A stretch of DNA of 5,037 bases from Bacteroidales bacterium (lineage in GTDB: Bacteria > Bacteroidota > Bacteroidia > Bacteroidales > WCHB1-69). The notes below the pieces were generated by a model, which saw only the letters and a list, made by a program, of their open reading frames with translations, made no database searches and was not told the DNA's origin. Below are positions 1-5,037 of the stretch, piece by piece (the first letter of the stretch is position 1; the number at the start of each line of letters is the position of its first letter). The translations under genes and the position numbers were made by a program. The stretch spans positions 1 to 5,037 of the forward strand of contig JAQUGA010000187.1 in assembly GCA_028684405.1 (NCBI GenBank), given 5' to 3'.

Positions 1-420
1 GGAAATTCCACTCGGAATTTTTTATTGTTGGGAGGCAAAGATGATTTCTTGAAAGCAGAAGTAATTCAAAATCAATTTCCAGAAAAAGTATTGAACTCTT
101 GCGGAAAACTTACGCTAGAAGAATCGGCTTTAGCAATAAAAAAATGCGGAATTATTATTACCCCAGATACAGGTTTAATGCACATTGCAGCGGCATTAAA
201 TCTGAATATTATTTCCATTTGGGGAAACACAGTTCCCGATTTTGGAATGTATCCCTACATGCCCGATTTTTCGGAAAAGTATAAAATACTAGAAATCAAG
301 AATTTAAAGTGTCGACCATGCAGTAAAATTGGATATGAGAGATGTCCTAAAAAGCATTTTAAGTGCATGATGAATCAGGATTTTAGCACTATCTTAGATG
401 GATGTGTCGACCCAAAATAA
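1..420 (+). CDS. Glycosyltransferase family 9 (heptosyltransferase-like) protein, C-terminal part
   Basis: The reading frame is open from the first base (GNSTRNFLLLGG...), so the start codon lies left of the window; the TTG at 25 is internal, not a start. About 139 residues are visible and end at TAA 418-420. The segment T-P-D-T-G-L-M-H-I-A-A-A-L (bases about 160-198) is the signature of the GT9/ADP-heptose:LPS heptosyltransferase family, in the nucleotide-sugar-binding C-terminal Rossmann domain. A cysteine-rich tail follows, with spacing C-x2-C-x7-C-x6-C (CRPC...CP..HFKC), also usual in this family. The likely role is cytoplasmic transfer of a heptose or related sugar onto LPS core or another surface glycan. 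The acceptor and sugar cannot be read from this fragment, so no gene symbol is given. It converges on the butyrate kinase gene, with 89 bases between the two stop codons. Family assignment is secure; exact substrate is not. Confidence 0.9.
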   Translation, partial: GNSTRNFLLLGGKDDFLKAEVIQNQFPEKVLNSCGKLTLEESALAIKKCGIIITPDTGLMHIAAALNLNIISIWGNTVPDFGMYPYMPDFSEKYKILEIKNLKCRPCSKIGYERCPKKHFKCMMNQDFSTILDGCVDPK

Positions 421-434
421 GATTCAGTATTTCT

Positions 435-476
435 AATAACAAGAGGCGGAAAATGATTTTTCAGCCTCTTGTTATT
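435..476. terminator. Bidirectional hairpin terminator between convergent genes
   Basis: A perfect 13-bp inverted repeat pairs AATAACAAGAGGC (435-447) with GCCTCTTGTTATT (464-476). The 16-base middle can extend the stem further (GAAAAT against ATTTTTC, one bulged base). Read on either strand, the 3' arm is a GC-rich core followed by TTGTTATT, so the U-rich part lies inside the stem instead of after it. It sits 14 bases past the glycosyltransferase stop and 33 bases past the butyrate kinase stop, where a shared terminator for two facing genes is expected. The T-run after the stem is weak on both sides, so termination strength is inferred. Confidence 0.8.
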
Positions 477-509
477 TGTGGTTTTAAAAAATTTAGTTTT
501 CTGTAAATG

Positions 510-1589
510 TTATTTGTATTCGCTGGCAACAATTTCGCCGCTCAAAACCAAATGACCATTGAGAGCCAAAGCTTTCATTTCATCTTCGCCTGGATAAACG
601 GCTACGGGAGCCAAAAATTCAACATACTCTTTTACAAGAGCTACAAATGGTTTGCCATACGCAATTCCGCCGGTTAACAAAATAGCATCCACTTTCCCTT
701 TAAGAACGGTGGCCATGGCACCAATTTCTTTTGAAACTTGATACGCCATTGCGTTTTGCATGAGTTCTGCTTTTTTATCTCCAGAATCGGCTCTTTTTTC
801 AACTTCGTAAGCATCGTTTGTTCCCAAATATGCTACATATCCGCCTTTTCCAGTAATCATTTTTTTTACCTCATCATAGCTGTGTTTTCCGCTAAAACAA
901 AGTTTTGCCAATTGTCCAACAGGAACCGTTCCACAGCGTTCGGGGCTAAATGGACCTTCTCCGTCAAGGGCTTGGTTTACATCAATTACACGTCCTTTGC
1001 AGTGTGCTCCTATGCTGATACCACCGCCTAGGTGGACAACAATTAGGTTTAAATCTTCGTATTTTTTATTGATTTCTTTAGCATACGTTCGTGCAATGGC
1101 TTTTTGGTTGAGAGCATGAAAAATGGAAACTCTTTCAAATGCAGGATGACCCGAAATGCGTGCAACATCTTGCAACTCGTCAACAACAACAGGGTCAGCT
1201 ATATAGGCATTAGAGCCTGGAATGCTAAGGGCAATATCGTTGGCAATTAATCCGCCTAAGTTGCTGGCATGTTCGCCGTTAATTCCTGCTTTCAAATCAG
1301 CAATCATGGCTTCATTTACAGAATAAACGCCAGATGGAATAAACTTCACAAGACCGCCACGACCAACAATTACTTTTAGACTATCCAATTCAATATTATT
1401 GGCTTTTAATTCCGCTAAAATTATATTTTTTCTAAATTCGTATTGATCCGTTATTTTCTCAAAAGGGGCTAGTTCTTCTGCTGAATGTTTAATGTTTTTT
1501 ACAAAGATTTCTTCAGCACCCGAAAAAACTGCGATTTTTGTAGATGTTGAGCCAGGGTTAATGGCAAGAATTAGATTTTTTGATATCAT
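510..1589 (-). CDS. buk: Butyrate kinase
   Basis: Cytoplasmic kinase of the acetokinase (ASKHA) family, EC 2.7.2.7, converting butyryl-phosphate plus ADP to butyrate plus ATP. The 359-residue length matches butyrate kinases and is shorter than typical acetate kinases (about 400). Visible motifs are the N-terminal phosphate loop NPGSTSTK (11-18), VGRGG (75-79), ADPVVVDE (131-138), HALNQKA (158-164), the second phosphate segment HLGGGIS (186-192), the DGEGPFSPERCG stretch (209-220) and the adenosine-region LTGGIAYG (305-312). The chosen ATG (1587-1589) puts the phosphate loop at the usual distance from the N-terminus. It has no Shine-Dalgarno, only an A-rich leader, normal for Bacteroidota. It lies 26 bases downstream of the phosphate butyryltransferase gene with no promoter or hairpin between them, so the two form an operon. 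Branched acids (isobutyrate, isovalerate) are possible alternative substrates, and the reverse direction cannot be excluded. No key motif is missing. Confidence 0.95.
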   Translation of the reverse strand: MISKNLILAINPGSTSTKIAVFSGAEEIFVKNIKHSAEELAPFEKITDQYEFRKNIILAELKANNIELDSLKVIVGRGGLVKFIPSGVYSVNEAMIADLKAGINGEHASNLGGLIANDIALSIPGSNAYIADPVVVDELQDVARISGHPAFERVSIFHALNQKAIARTYAKEINKKYEDLNLIVVHLGGGISIGAHCKGRVIDVNQALDGEGPFSPERCGTVPVGQLAKLCFSGKHSYDEVKKMITGKGGYVAYLGTNDAYEVEKRADSGDKKAELMQNAMAYQVSKEIGAMATVLKGKVDAILLTGGIAYGKPFVALVKEYVEFLAPVAVYPGEDEMKALALNGHLVLSGEIVASEYK

Positions 1590-1615
1590 TTTCTATTGGT
1601 TTGATTTTGTGTTAT

Positions 1616-2521
1616 TTATTTTGCCAATGCAGCTGCCAGAGCTATAGAATATAGTTTTGTTTTCGAGCTGTCGCCTCTGGAAGAAAGAACGCAAGGAACT
1701 TTTGCTCCCATTACATTGGCTGCAATTTCAGCATTATTAAATTTAGTACTTGCTTTATAAAAAACATTTCCGCTCTCAATATTTGGAAACAATAAACAGT
1801 CTGCATCTCCAGCAACAAAGCCTGTCAGTTTTTTGGTTTCAGCACTCTCTTTATCAATGGCAACGTCTAGTGCCAATGGTCCATCTACGTGTGCCCCTTT
1901 GATTTGTCCGCGATCCGCCATTTTTGATAAAACTGCTGCGTCAATACAGGCTTCCATTCCCGTCGACACAAGCTCTGTTGCAGCAATTATAGCCACTTTT
2001 GGTTTTTCAATACCAATGGCTTTGGCCGTTTGTATCATAAAATTGATGATGGTCTCTTTTTGTTTAATGTCGGGATTGGGAATAATAGCACAGTCACTGG
2101 CAATCAGTAATTTATGATAAGCAGGGTTTTCAACCACCGCAATATGCGTAAGAACTGCTTTTGGAATCATTAATCCAGTTTCTTTATTCAAAATAGCACG
2201 CATATATTTATCGGTGCTTACCAAACCTTTCATTAAAATATCTCCTTCTCCGTCGTTAATTAGTTTAACAGCGAGAGTCGCAGCTTTCATTTCGTCCGCT
2301 TCTTGTATAATTTTAAATTTAGACACATCTATTTCGAGTTCGGCACAAACTTTTTTTATTGTTTCCGTATCTCCTGTTAAAACAGCTTCGATAATTCCTT
2401 TGTCAACGGCTTCGTTTACTGCTTCAATGGTATGAGCATCATTGGCATAGGCCGCAATTAAACGCTTTTTGCCTTTTGTTTTTACTAATTCAATAATTTG
2501 ATCAAGTTTTGTAATTCCCAT
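1616..2521 (-). CDS. ptb: Phosphate butyryltransferase (phosphotransbutyrylase)
   Basis: Catalyses butyryl-CoA + phosphate to butyryl-phosphate + CoA (EC 2.3.1.19) in the cytoplasm, supplying the substrate of the adjacent butyrate kinase. The 301-residue product is the normal length for Ptb and is one phosphate acetyl/butyryltransferase domain throughout. Recognisable segments are DILMKGL (94-100), VDGPLALD (213-220), FPNIESGNVFYK (about 245-256) and the C-terminal SSRGDSSKTKLYSIALA (about 280-296), all typical of the family. The start is taken at ATG 2519-2521 (MGITKLDQII). The frame stays open to an ATG at 2587, but the extra 22 residues (MFLAFISLFL...) are a hydrophobic stretch foreign to this soluble enzyme, and a well-formed promoter (2550-2580) lies inside that extension. 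First gene of the ptb-buk operon. Substrate range could include branched acyl-CoAs; the choice between butyryl and branched acyl groups cannot be made from sequence. Confidence 0.94.
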   Translation of the reverse strand: MGITKLDQIIELVKTKGKKRLIAAYANDAHTIEAVNEAVDKGIIEAVLTGDTETIKKVCAELEIDVSKFKIIQEADEMKAATLAVKLINDGEGDILMKGLVSTDKYMRAILNKETGLMIPKAVLTHIAVVENPAYHKLLIASDCAIIPNPDIKQKETIINFMIQTAKAIGIEKPKVAIIAATELVSTGMEACIDAAVLSKMADRGQIKGAHVDGPLALDVAIDKESAETKKLTGFVAGDADCLLFPNIESGNVFYKASTKFNNAEIAANVMGAKVPCVLSSRGDSSKTKLYSIALAAALAK

Positions 2522-2549
2522 TATATTTGTTTTTATGTTCAAGATGCTA

Positions 2550-2580
2550 CAAAAATAAAGAAAAAGTGATATGAAAGCAA
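2550..2580 (-). promoter_or_regulatory. Bacteroidota-type promoter of the ptb-buk operon
   Basis: On the minus strand a perfect -7 box TATTTTTG (consensus TAnnTTTG) lies at 2550-2557 and a TTG -33 element at 2578-2580, 20 bases apart, within the spacing described for Bacteroides and Flavobacterium primary-sigma promoters. The -7 box ends 28 bases before the ptb ATG, predicting a leader of about 20-25 nt. The promoter occupies the short gap after the M64 peptidase stop codon (2592-2594), so ptb-buk need not depend on read-through. The start site is inferred. Confidence 0.7.
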
Positions 2581-2591
2581 GAAACAATCAC

Positions 2592-3854
2592 TCATTTACT
2601 ATAAAACAAAATCATTTGTTTTATAGCTTTGCTGCAAACCGGACAAAAGTTATTATAAACAACATCTTTCATTGTGCAACTAACAGCCGGTCTGTAAACC
2701 CCTTTGGACTGATATCCGGCTCCTTCAAAAACGCCTACTACATTACGGTATCCTTCTACCGGAGTTGGAATTGGTGTATTGTCTTTTAGCATATCTTTCC
2801 ATTTTTCATCAAAACTCACAAGTGTTGTGATGTTTGGCTCCCAAGGCTCAATGTGAGTGGGGTAGTACTCTTCAACGGAAACATCAGAACTGTAATATTC
2901 GTCTGCCAAGCCCGATACTGAATGTCCCAATTCATGAACGCTTATAAAAGCGTAGTCTTCGCAATCGGCACAAGCAGTGGCGTACAAATTATAAATACCG
3001 CCTCCTCCGTATTTAGAAGTGTTGCACATAATTAAAATTCCATCAAATGTTGTTGAAGTAGCCAAATCATACATTTTCCACACTTCTGTTAGCATTAAAT
3101 AGCGATCGGAAGAAAAGGTGTTAAAACTTGAATTTAAAACCGTTTGTGGCATGCTATTTAGAATTGGATCCCTGACACCACTCTCCTGCGAAAAAGCTAC
3201 AACACCTTTGATGTTAATTTGATCTTTTAACTCAGAGTATGGTTTGCAATCTAGAAGTCCTTCACTTAATTTTCGGAAATCCTCTTTCATTTTTTGTTCC
3301 TCTTTTTGCGAATAACCATCCGGAATAATCAGTAAATCATATTTGTTTTTTGGACTTCCTGATATGTGAATATCCATTACAGAAATTGATGCTTTTTTGC
3401 TGTTATTTTTAGCCATTAGTGGGGAAAAATAAAAACTGTCAATGGCTCTGAATATATTCTCTTGGGTTCGATTATGAAAAACAAGTTTTACTGATTTTTT
3501 TGGAAATGGAAATAGAAAGCTCATTTCAAAAGCTTGAACATTTCCTAGTGCTTCTGGAGTGTGTTGCCATTCTTCATACAGACTTGAAAATCCTTTTGAA
3601 TAAATTAGTTTATTGCTTAAGGAGTCATAGATTTCAATTTTGTGCATTCCATATTCAAAAGAATCGAGGAAGTTGTTTTCATTGAATGAAAAGGCGTCTA
3701 CAGTAGAAACAGAACGGATTGCGATAGAGTCCATGTTTAATGAAGCAAATACATGATAATCAATGCGCATAGCCTTGTTGTCCTCGAAAAATAAATTTTG
3801 TGCTTTTACAAAAGAAAAGACAAAAAAGAGTAGAATTAAGTATGTTTTTTTCAT
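2592..3854 (-). CDS. Secreted zinc metallopeptidase, M64 (IgA peptidase-like) family
   Basis: The 420-residue protein starts with a type I signal peptide (MKKTYLILLFFVFSFVKA, likely cut before Q19), so it is exported; no lipobox cysteine is seen. Residues about 20-150 form a beta-rich N-terminal region that fits the M64 N-terminal domain. The catalytic domain follows (about 155-420), opening with YDLLIIPDGYS (172-182). The zinc motif is HELGH (307-311), with E308 as catalytic base, followed by LADEY (316-320), the combination that defines M64. D318 or E319 may give the third metal ligand; this is inference. Two CxxC pairs (C295/C298, C404/C407) may form disulfides. The founding member cleaves IgA, but most Bacteroidota members have unknown substrates, and IgA cleavage should not be assumed. 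The protein ends soon after the catalytic domain, with no type IX secretion sorting domain. It has its own candidate promoter and no clear terminator before ptb. Confidence 0.88.
   Translation of the reverse strand: MKKTYLILLFFVFSFVKAQNLFFEDNKAMRIDYHVFASLNMDSIAIRSVSTVDAFSFNENNFLDSFEYGMHKIEIYDSLSNKLIYSKGFSSLYEEWQHTPEALGNVQAFEMSFLFPFPKKSVKLVFHNRTQENIFRAIDSFYFSPLMAKNNSKKASISVMDIHISGSPKNKYDLLIIPDGYSQKEEQKMKEDFRKLSEGLLDCKPYSELKDQINIKGVVAFSQESGVRDPILNSMPQTVLNSSFNTFSSDRYLMLTEVWKMYDLATSTTFDGILIMCNTSKYGGGGIYNLYATACADCEDYAFISVHELGHSVSGLADEYYSSDVSVEEYYPTHIEPWEPNITTLVSFDEKWKDMLKDNTPIPTPVEGYRNVVGVFEGAGYQSKGVYRPAVSCTMKDVVYNNFCPVCSKAIKQMILFYSK
2599..2626. repeat. Perfect 12-bp inverted repeat at the 3' end of the M64 gene
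   Basis: CTATAAAACAAA (2599-2610) and TTTGTTTTATAG (2615-2626) are exact reverse complements separated by ATCA. The repeat lies inside the codons for about the last ten residues of the peptidase. It does not look like a terminator: it has only two G-C pairs per arm, ends before the stop codon, and is followed on the minus strand by TAAATGAG instead of a T-run. Its centre is about 68 bases upstream of the inferred ptb start site, so it could be an operator or activator site, or an mRNA 3'-end hairpin. The function is unknown. Confidence 0.6.
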
Positions 3855-3881
3855 CGTGGATTCTTGGGCTTATTCATTCCG

Positions 3882-3889
3882 CAAATTTA
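3882..3889 (-). promoter_or_regulatory. Candidate -7 promoter box for the M64 peptidase gene
   Basis: The minus strand reads TAAATTTG, a perfect match to the Bacteroidota -7 consensus TAnnTTTG. It ends 27 bases before the peptidase ATG (3852-3854) and lies downstream of the ompH terminator at 3921-3949, as expected for an independent promoter. No TTG is found at the best -33 distance; the nearest upstream TTG is 31 bases away, too far, so the -33 element is weak or absent. A small palindrome, TTGTTT-T-AAACAA (3911-3923), lies just upstream. Confidence 0.55.
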
Positions 3890-3920
3890 AATAAAAGCAG
3901 CGATAAATACTTGTTTTAAA

Positions 3921-3949
3921 CAAAAAGAGTGAGCATTTTCTGCTCACTC
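3921..3949 (-). terminator. Intrinsic terminator of the downstream ompH gene
   Basis: A perfect 9-bp stem pairs GAGTGAGCA with TGCTCACTC (3927-3935 and 3941-3949) around a 5-base loop. On the minus strand it is followed at once by TTTTTGTTT. It begins 21 bases after the stop codon of the ompH gene at 3971. Stem plus T-tract is the standard rho-independent form, and its direction fits the ompH gene only. Confidence 0.88.
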
Positions 3950-3970
3950 AAAATAAAATACTGTGATAAT

Positions 3971-4483
3971 TTATTTTATGCCTAATTTCTTTTTTACCAA
4001 AAGCATAATATCATCGCCTGCTTCATCATAAAGCAATACCCCCATTGAAGAATCAAAAATATACGTATAAGCATTTTCTTTACCTACATCTTCAATTGCT
4101 TTTTTTGCTTTGTCAATAATGGGTTGAACCAACTCTTTCTCTTTTTCTTGCAAGTCTTTTTGAGCCGATTGTTGGAAAGCTTCGATGCGAGCTTGTAAGT
4201 CTTGTAGCTCTTTTGTTTTGGTTTGTTGTATCAGTTGCGACATAGTGGCTTGTTCCGAAACAAAAGTATTGTATTTGTTTTCAAGTTCCGACTGCATAGC
4301 AAGAATTTGTTTTTCAAGTGTGCTGGCGTGTGCTTGCAATACTTTTTCTGCAGAATCACGACCGGGCATGCTTTGCAACAACTCCATTGAATCAATATGA
4401 CCCAGTTTTATTTTAGCCTGTCCAAAAGAGTTTAAACTTGCAAAAAAAGCAAGAGCAACAGCAATAATAATTCCTTTTTTCAT
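3971..4483 (-). CDS. OmpH/Skp family periplasmic chaperone
   Basis: The 170-residue protein belongs to the OmpH/Skp family, whose members hold unfolded outer-membrane proteins in the periplasm and pass them to the Bam complex. It opens with a signal peptide (about residues 1-23, MKKGIIIAVALAFFASLNSF, cut near GQA), then a short strand KLGHIDS (26-32). A long charged and glutamine-rich coiled-coil arm follows (about 45-125), then the return segment LVQPIIDKAKKAIEDV and the strand YTYIFD (139-144). This strand-helical arms-strand order is the Skp layout. The C-terminal LLYDEAGDDIMLLVKKKLGIK is typical of Bacteroidota members. A second family member lies directly upstream, so this is one of a tandem pair. 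A terminator upstream, its own -7 box and a terminator downstream suggest it is transcribed alone. It is a paralogue in a pair, so no symbol is assigned. Confidence 0.92.
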   Translation of the reverse strand: MKKGIIIAVALAFFASLNSFGQAKIKLGHIDSMELLQSMPGRDSAEKVLQAHASTLEKQILAMQSELENKYNTFVSEQATMSQLIQQTKTKELQDLQARIEAFQQSAQKDLQEKEKELVQPIIDKAKKAIEDVGKENAYTYIFDSSMGVLLYDEAGDDIMLLVKKKLGIK

Positions 4484-4512
4484 TATTTATTTTTTATTTG
4501 ATTTTTAAAGTG

Positions 4513-4520
4513 CAAATATA
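4513..4520 (-). promoter_or_regulatory. Candidate -7 promoter box for the second ompH gene
   Basis: The minus strand reads TATATTTG, a perfect TAnnTTTG box, ending 29 bases before the ompH ATG (4481-4483). A canonical TTG is lacking at the -33 distance: about 19 bases upstream lies the T-tract of the preceding terminator (TTTT), so the -33 element and the terminator tail appear to share bases. Confidence 0.6.
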
Positions 4521-4540
4521 ATACAATAACAATACCTGTA

Positions 4541-4577
4541 AAAAAATTGGGTTTTAAAAAAGATTAAAACCCAATTT
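4541..4577 (-). terminator. Intrinsic terminator of the upstream ompH gene
   Basis: A perfect 14-bp stem pairs AAATTGGGTTTTAA (4544-4557) with TTAAAACCCAATTT (4564-4577) around a 6-base loop. On the minus strand the stem runs into a continuous T-tract formed by its own last bases and 4541-4543. It begins 13 bases after the stop codon at 4591. It should reduce or block read-through from the first ompH gene into the second. Confidence 0.88.
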
Positions 4578-4590
4578 ATTCCATTATTAA

Positions 4591-5037
4591 CTATTTTTTA
4601 TTCTGTTCATTTTTAGGAGTAATTCCCAATCGATCCAATATTTCATCTGAAATATCCATTTTTGAATCGGCATAAATGATGGTTAATGATCCAGATTTGT
4701 CAAAAACGAAAGAGTAGTTTTTTTGACGAGAATATTCTTCAATAGCATTAAACACTTTGTCTTGAACAGGTTTTACGAGCTCTTCGCGTTTTTTAAACAA
4801 ATCCCCACCGGTTCCAAAACGTTTGCGTTGAAGCTCCTTGGCTTCTTTTTCGGCATTAATAATTTCCTCTTCTCTTTTCTTTTTCATGTCTTCGGGCAAA
4901 AGAACTACATCTGCCTGATACTTTTTATACTTTTGATCGATTTCGCCAAATTTTTTCTCAATTTCTTTTTGCCAATCGATAGAAATTCTATCTAATTCAG
5001 CTTGAGCACCGGTGTATTCGGGCATATTGTCGAGAAT
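4591..5037 (-). CDS. OmpH/Skp family periplasmic chaperone, N-terminus off window
   Basis: The frame is open to the window edge (ILDNMPEYTGAQ...), so the ATG at 5023-5025 is internal: I-L-D-N-M-P-E-Y matches the conserved segment that follows the first strand in OmpH proteins of this phylum. The signal peptide and first strand are therefore beyond position 5037. The 148 visible residues hold a highly charged helical arm (WQKEIEKKFGEIDQKYKKYQ onward, through KKKREEEIINAEKEAKEL), the return segment REELVKPVQDKVFNAIEEY, and the strand YSFVFD followed by SLTIIYADSKMDISDEILDRLGI. This C-terminal part aligns by eye with the neighbouring paralogue (LVQPIIDKAKKAIEDV..., YIFD, LGI), though the two are clearly diverged. 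The role is as for the neighbour: periplasmic chaperoning of outer-membrane proteins. In many Bacteroidota bamA precedes such a pair; here that region is not visible. Confidence 0.9.
   Translation of the reverse strand: MLDNMPEYTGAQAELDRISIDWQKEIEKKFGEIDQKYKKYQADVVLLPEDMKKKREEEIINAEKEAKELQRKRFGTGGDLFKKREELVKPVQDKVFNAIEEYSRQKNYSFVFDKSGSLTIIYADSKMDISDEILDRLGITPKNEQNKK

Noticed and set aside
25..27. TTG as start codon of the glycosyltransferase gene.
   Set aside because: The frame is open to base 1 and the residues before it fit the start of the second Rossmann domain; the gene is simply cut by the window edge.
99..284. Second plus-strand open frame within the glycosyltransferase.
   Set aside because: It overlaps the GT9 signature in another frame and has no family resemblance.
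738..1031. Plus-strand open frames inside buk, and similar ones at 1833-2117, 2214-2435, 2571-2789, 3500-3685, 4185-4400 and 4723-4995.
   Set aside because: All lie opposite well-supported genes, show no recognisable domain, and read as antisense shadows of their codons.
510..1589. Acetate kinase as the identity of this gene.
   Set aside because: Length, the NPGSTSTK loop, the DGEGPFSPERCG segment and pairing with ptb instead of pta all point to butyrate kinase.
2522..2587. N-terminal extension of ptb to an upstream ATG (22 extra hydrophobic residues, like a signal anchor).
   Set aside because: The protein is a soluble cytoplasmic enzyme whose family normally begins near MGITKLDQ, and the extension overlaps a consensus promoter.
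2599..2626. The inverted repeat as a terminator of the M64 gene.
   Set aside because: It lies before the stop codon, is very AT-rich, and has no T-run after it on the minus strand.
5023..5025. ATG as start codon of the right-hand ompH gene.
   Set aside because: The frame continues to the edge with ILDN before MPEY, matching the conserved family segment, and a periplasmic protein needs a signal peptide upstream.
1..5037. CRISPR arrays, tRNA or rRNA genes, insertion sequences, riboswitches.
   Set aside because: No spaced direct repeats, cloverleaf, transposase or terminal repeats, or conserved aptamer pattern was seen; all gaps between genes are about 120 bases or shorter and explained by promoters and terminators.

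Overview
The window is an AT-rich stretch of what is almost certainly a Bacteroidota chromosome, probably a Bacteroidales- or Cytophagales-like anaerobe. The reasons are the tandem OmpH/Skp genes, the M64-family secreted peptidase, the absence of Shine-Dalgarno sequences before the start codons, and three perfect copies of the phylum's -7 promoter box (TAnnTTTG) ahead of genes. This placement is inferred from gene content and signals, not from a database comparison.

Layout, left to right. Positions 1-420 (+) hold the C-terminal part of a family-9 glycosyltransferase (heptosyltransferase-like), whose 5' end lies off the window. It converges on a minus-strand block, and a strong hairpin at 435-476 lies between the two and probably ends transcription from both sides. 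The minus strand then carries, in its own reading order from right to left: the end of one OmpH/Skp-type periplasmic chaperone (4591-5037, start off the window), a terminator, a promoter, a second complete OmpH/Skp gene (3971-4483), a terminator, a promoter, a secreted M64 metallopeptidase (2592-3854), a promoter, and the two-gene operon for phosphate butyryltransferase and butyrate kinase (1616-2521 and 510-1589).

Functionally these are separate units. The OmpH pair belongs to outer-membrane protein assembly; in this phylum such pairs commonly follow bamA, which may lie just beyond the right edge. The M64 enzyme is an exported zinc protease of unknown substrate. The Ptb-Buk pair converts butyryl-CoA (or a branched short-chain acyl-CoA) to the free acid through an acyl-phosphate and makes ATP. 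The glycosyltransferase probably works in surface polysaccharide or LPS core synthesis.

No previously undescribed system is evident. The most useful non-gene observations are three promoters with an almost identical distance from -7 box to ATG (27-29 nt), and a perfect 12-bp inverted repeat in the last codons of the peptidase gene, just upstream of the ptb promoter. No gap longer than 300 bases lacks a gene.
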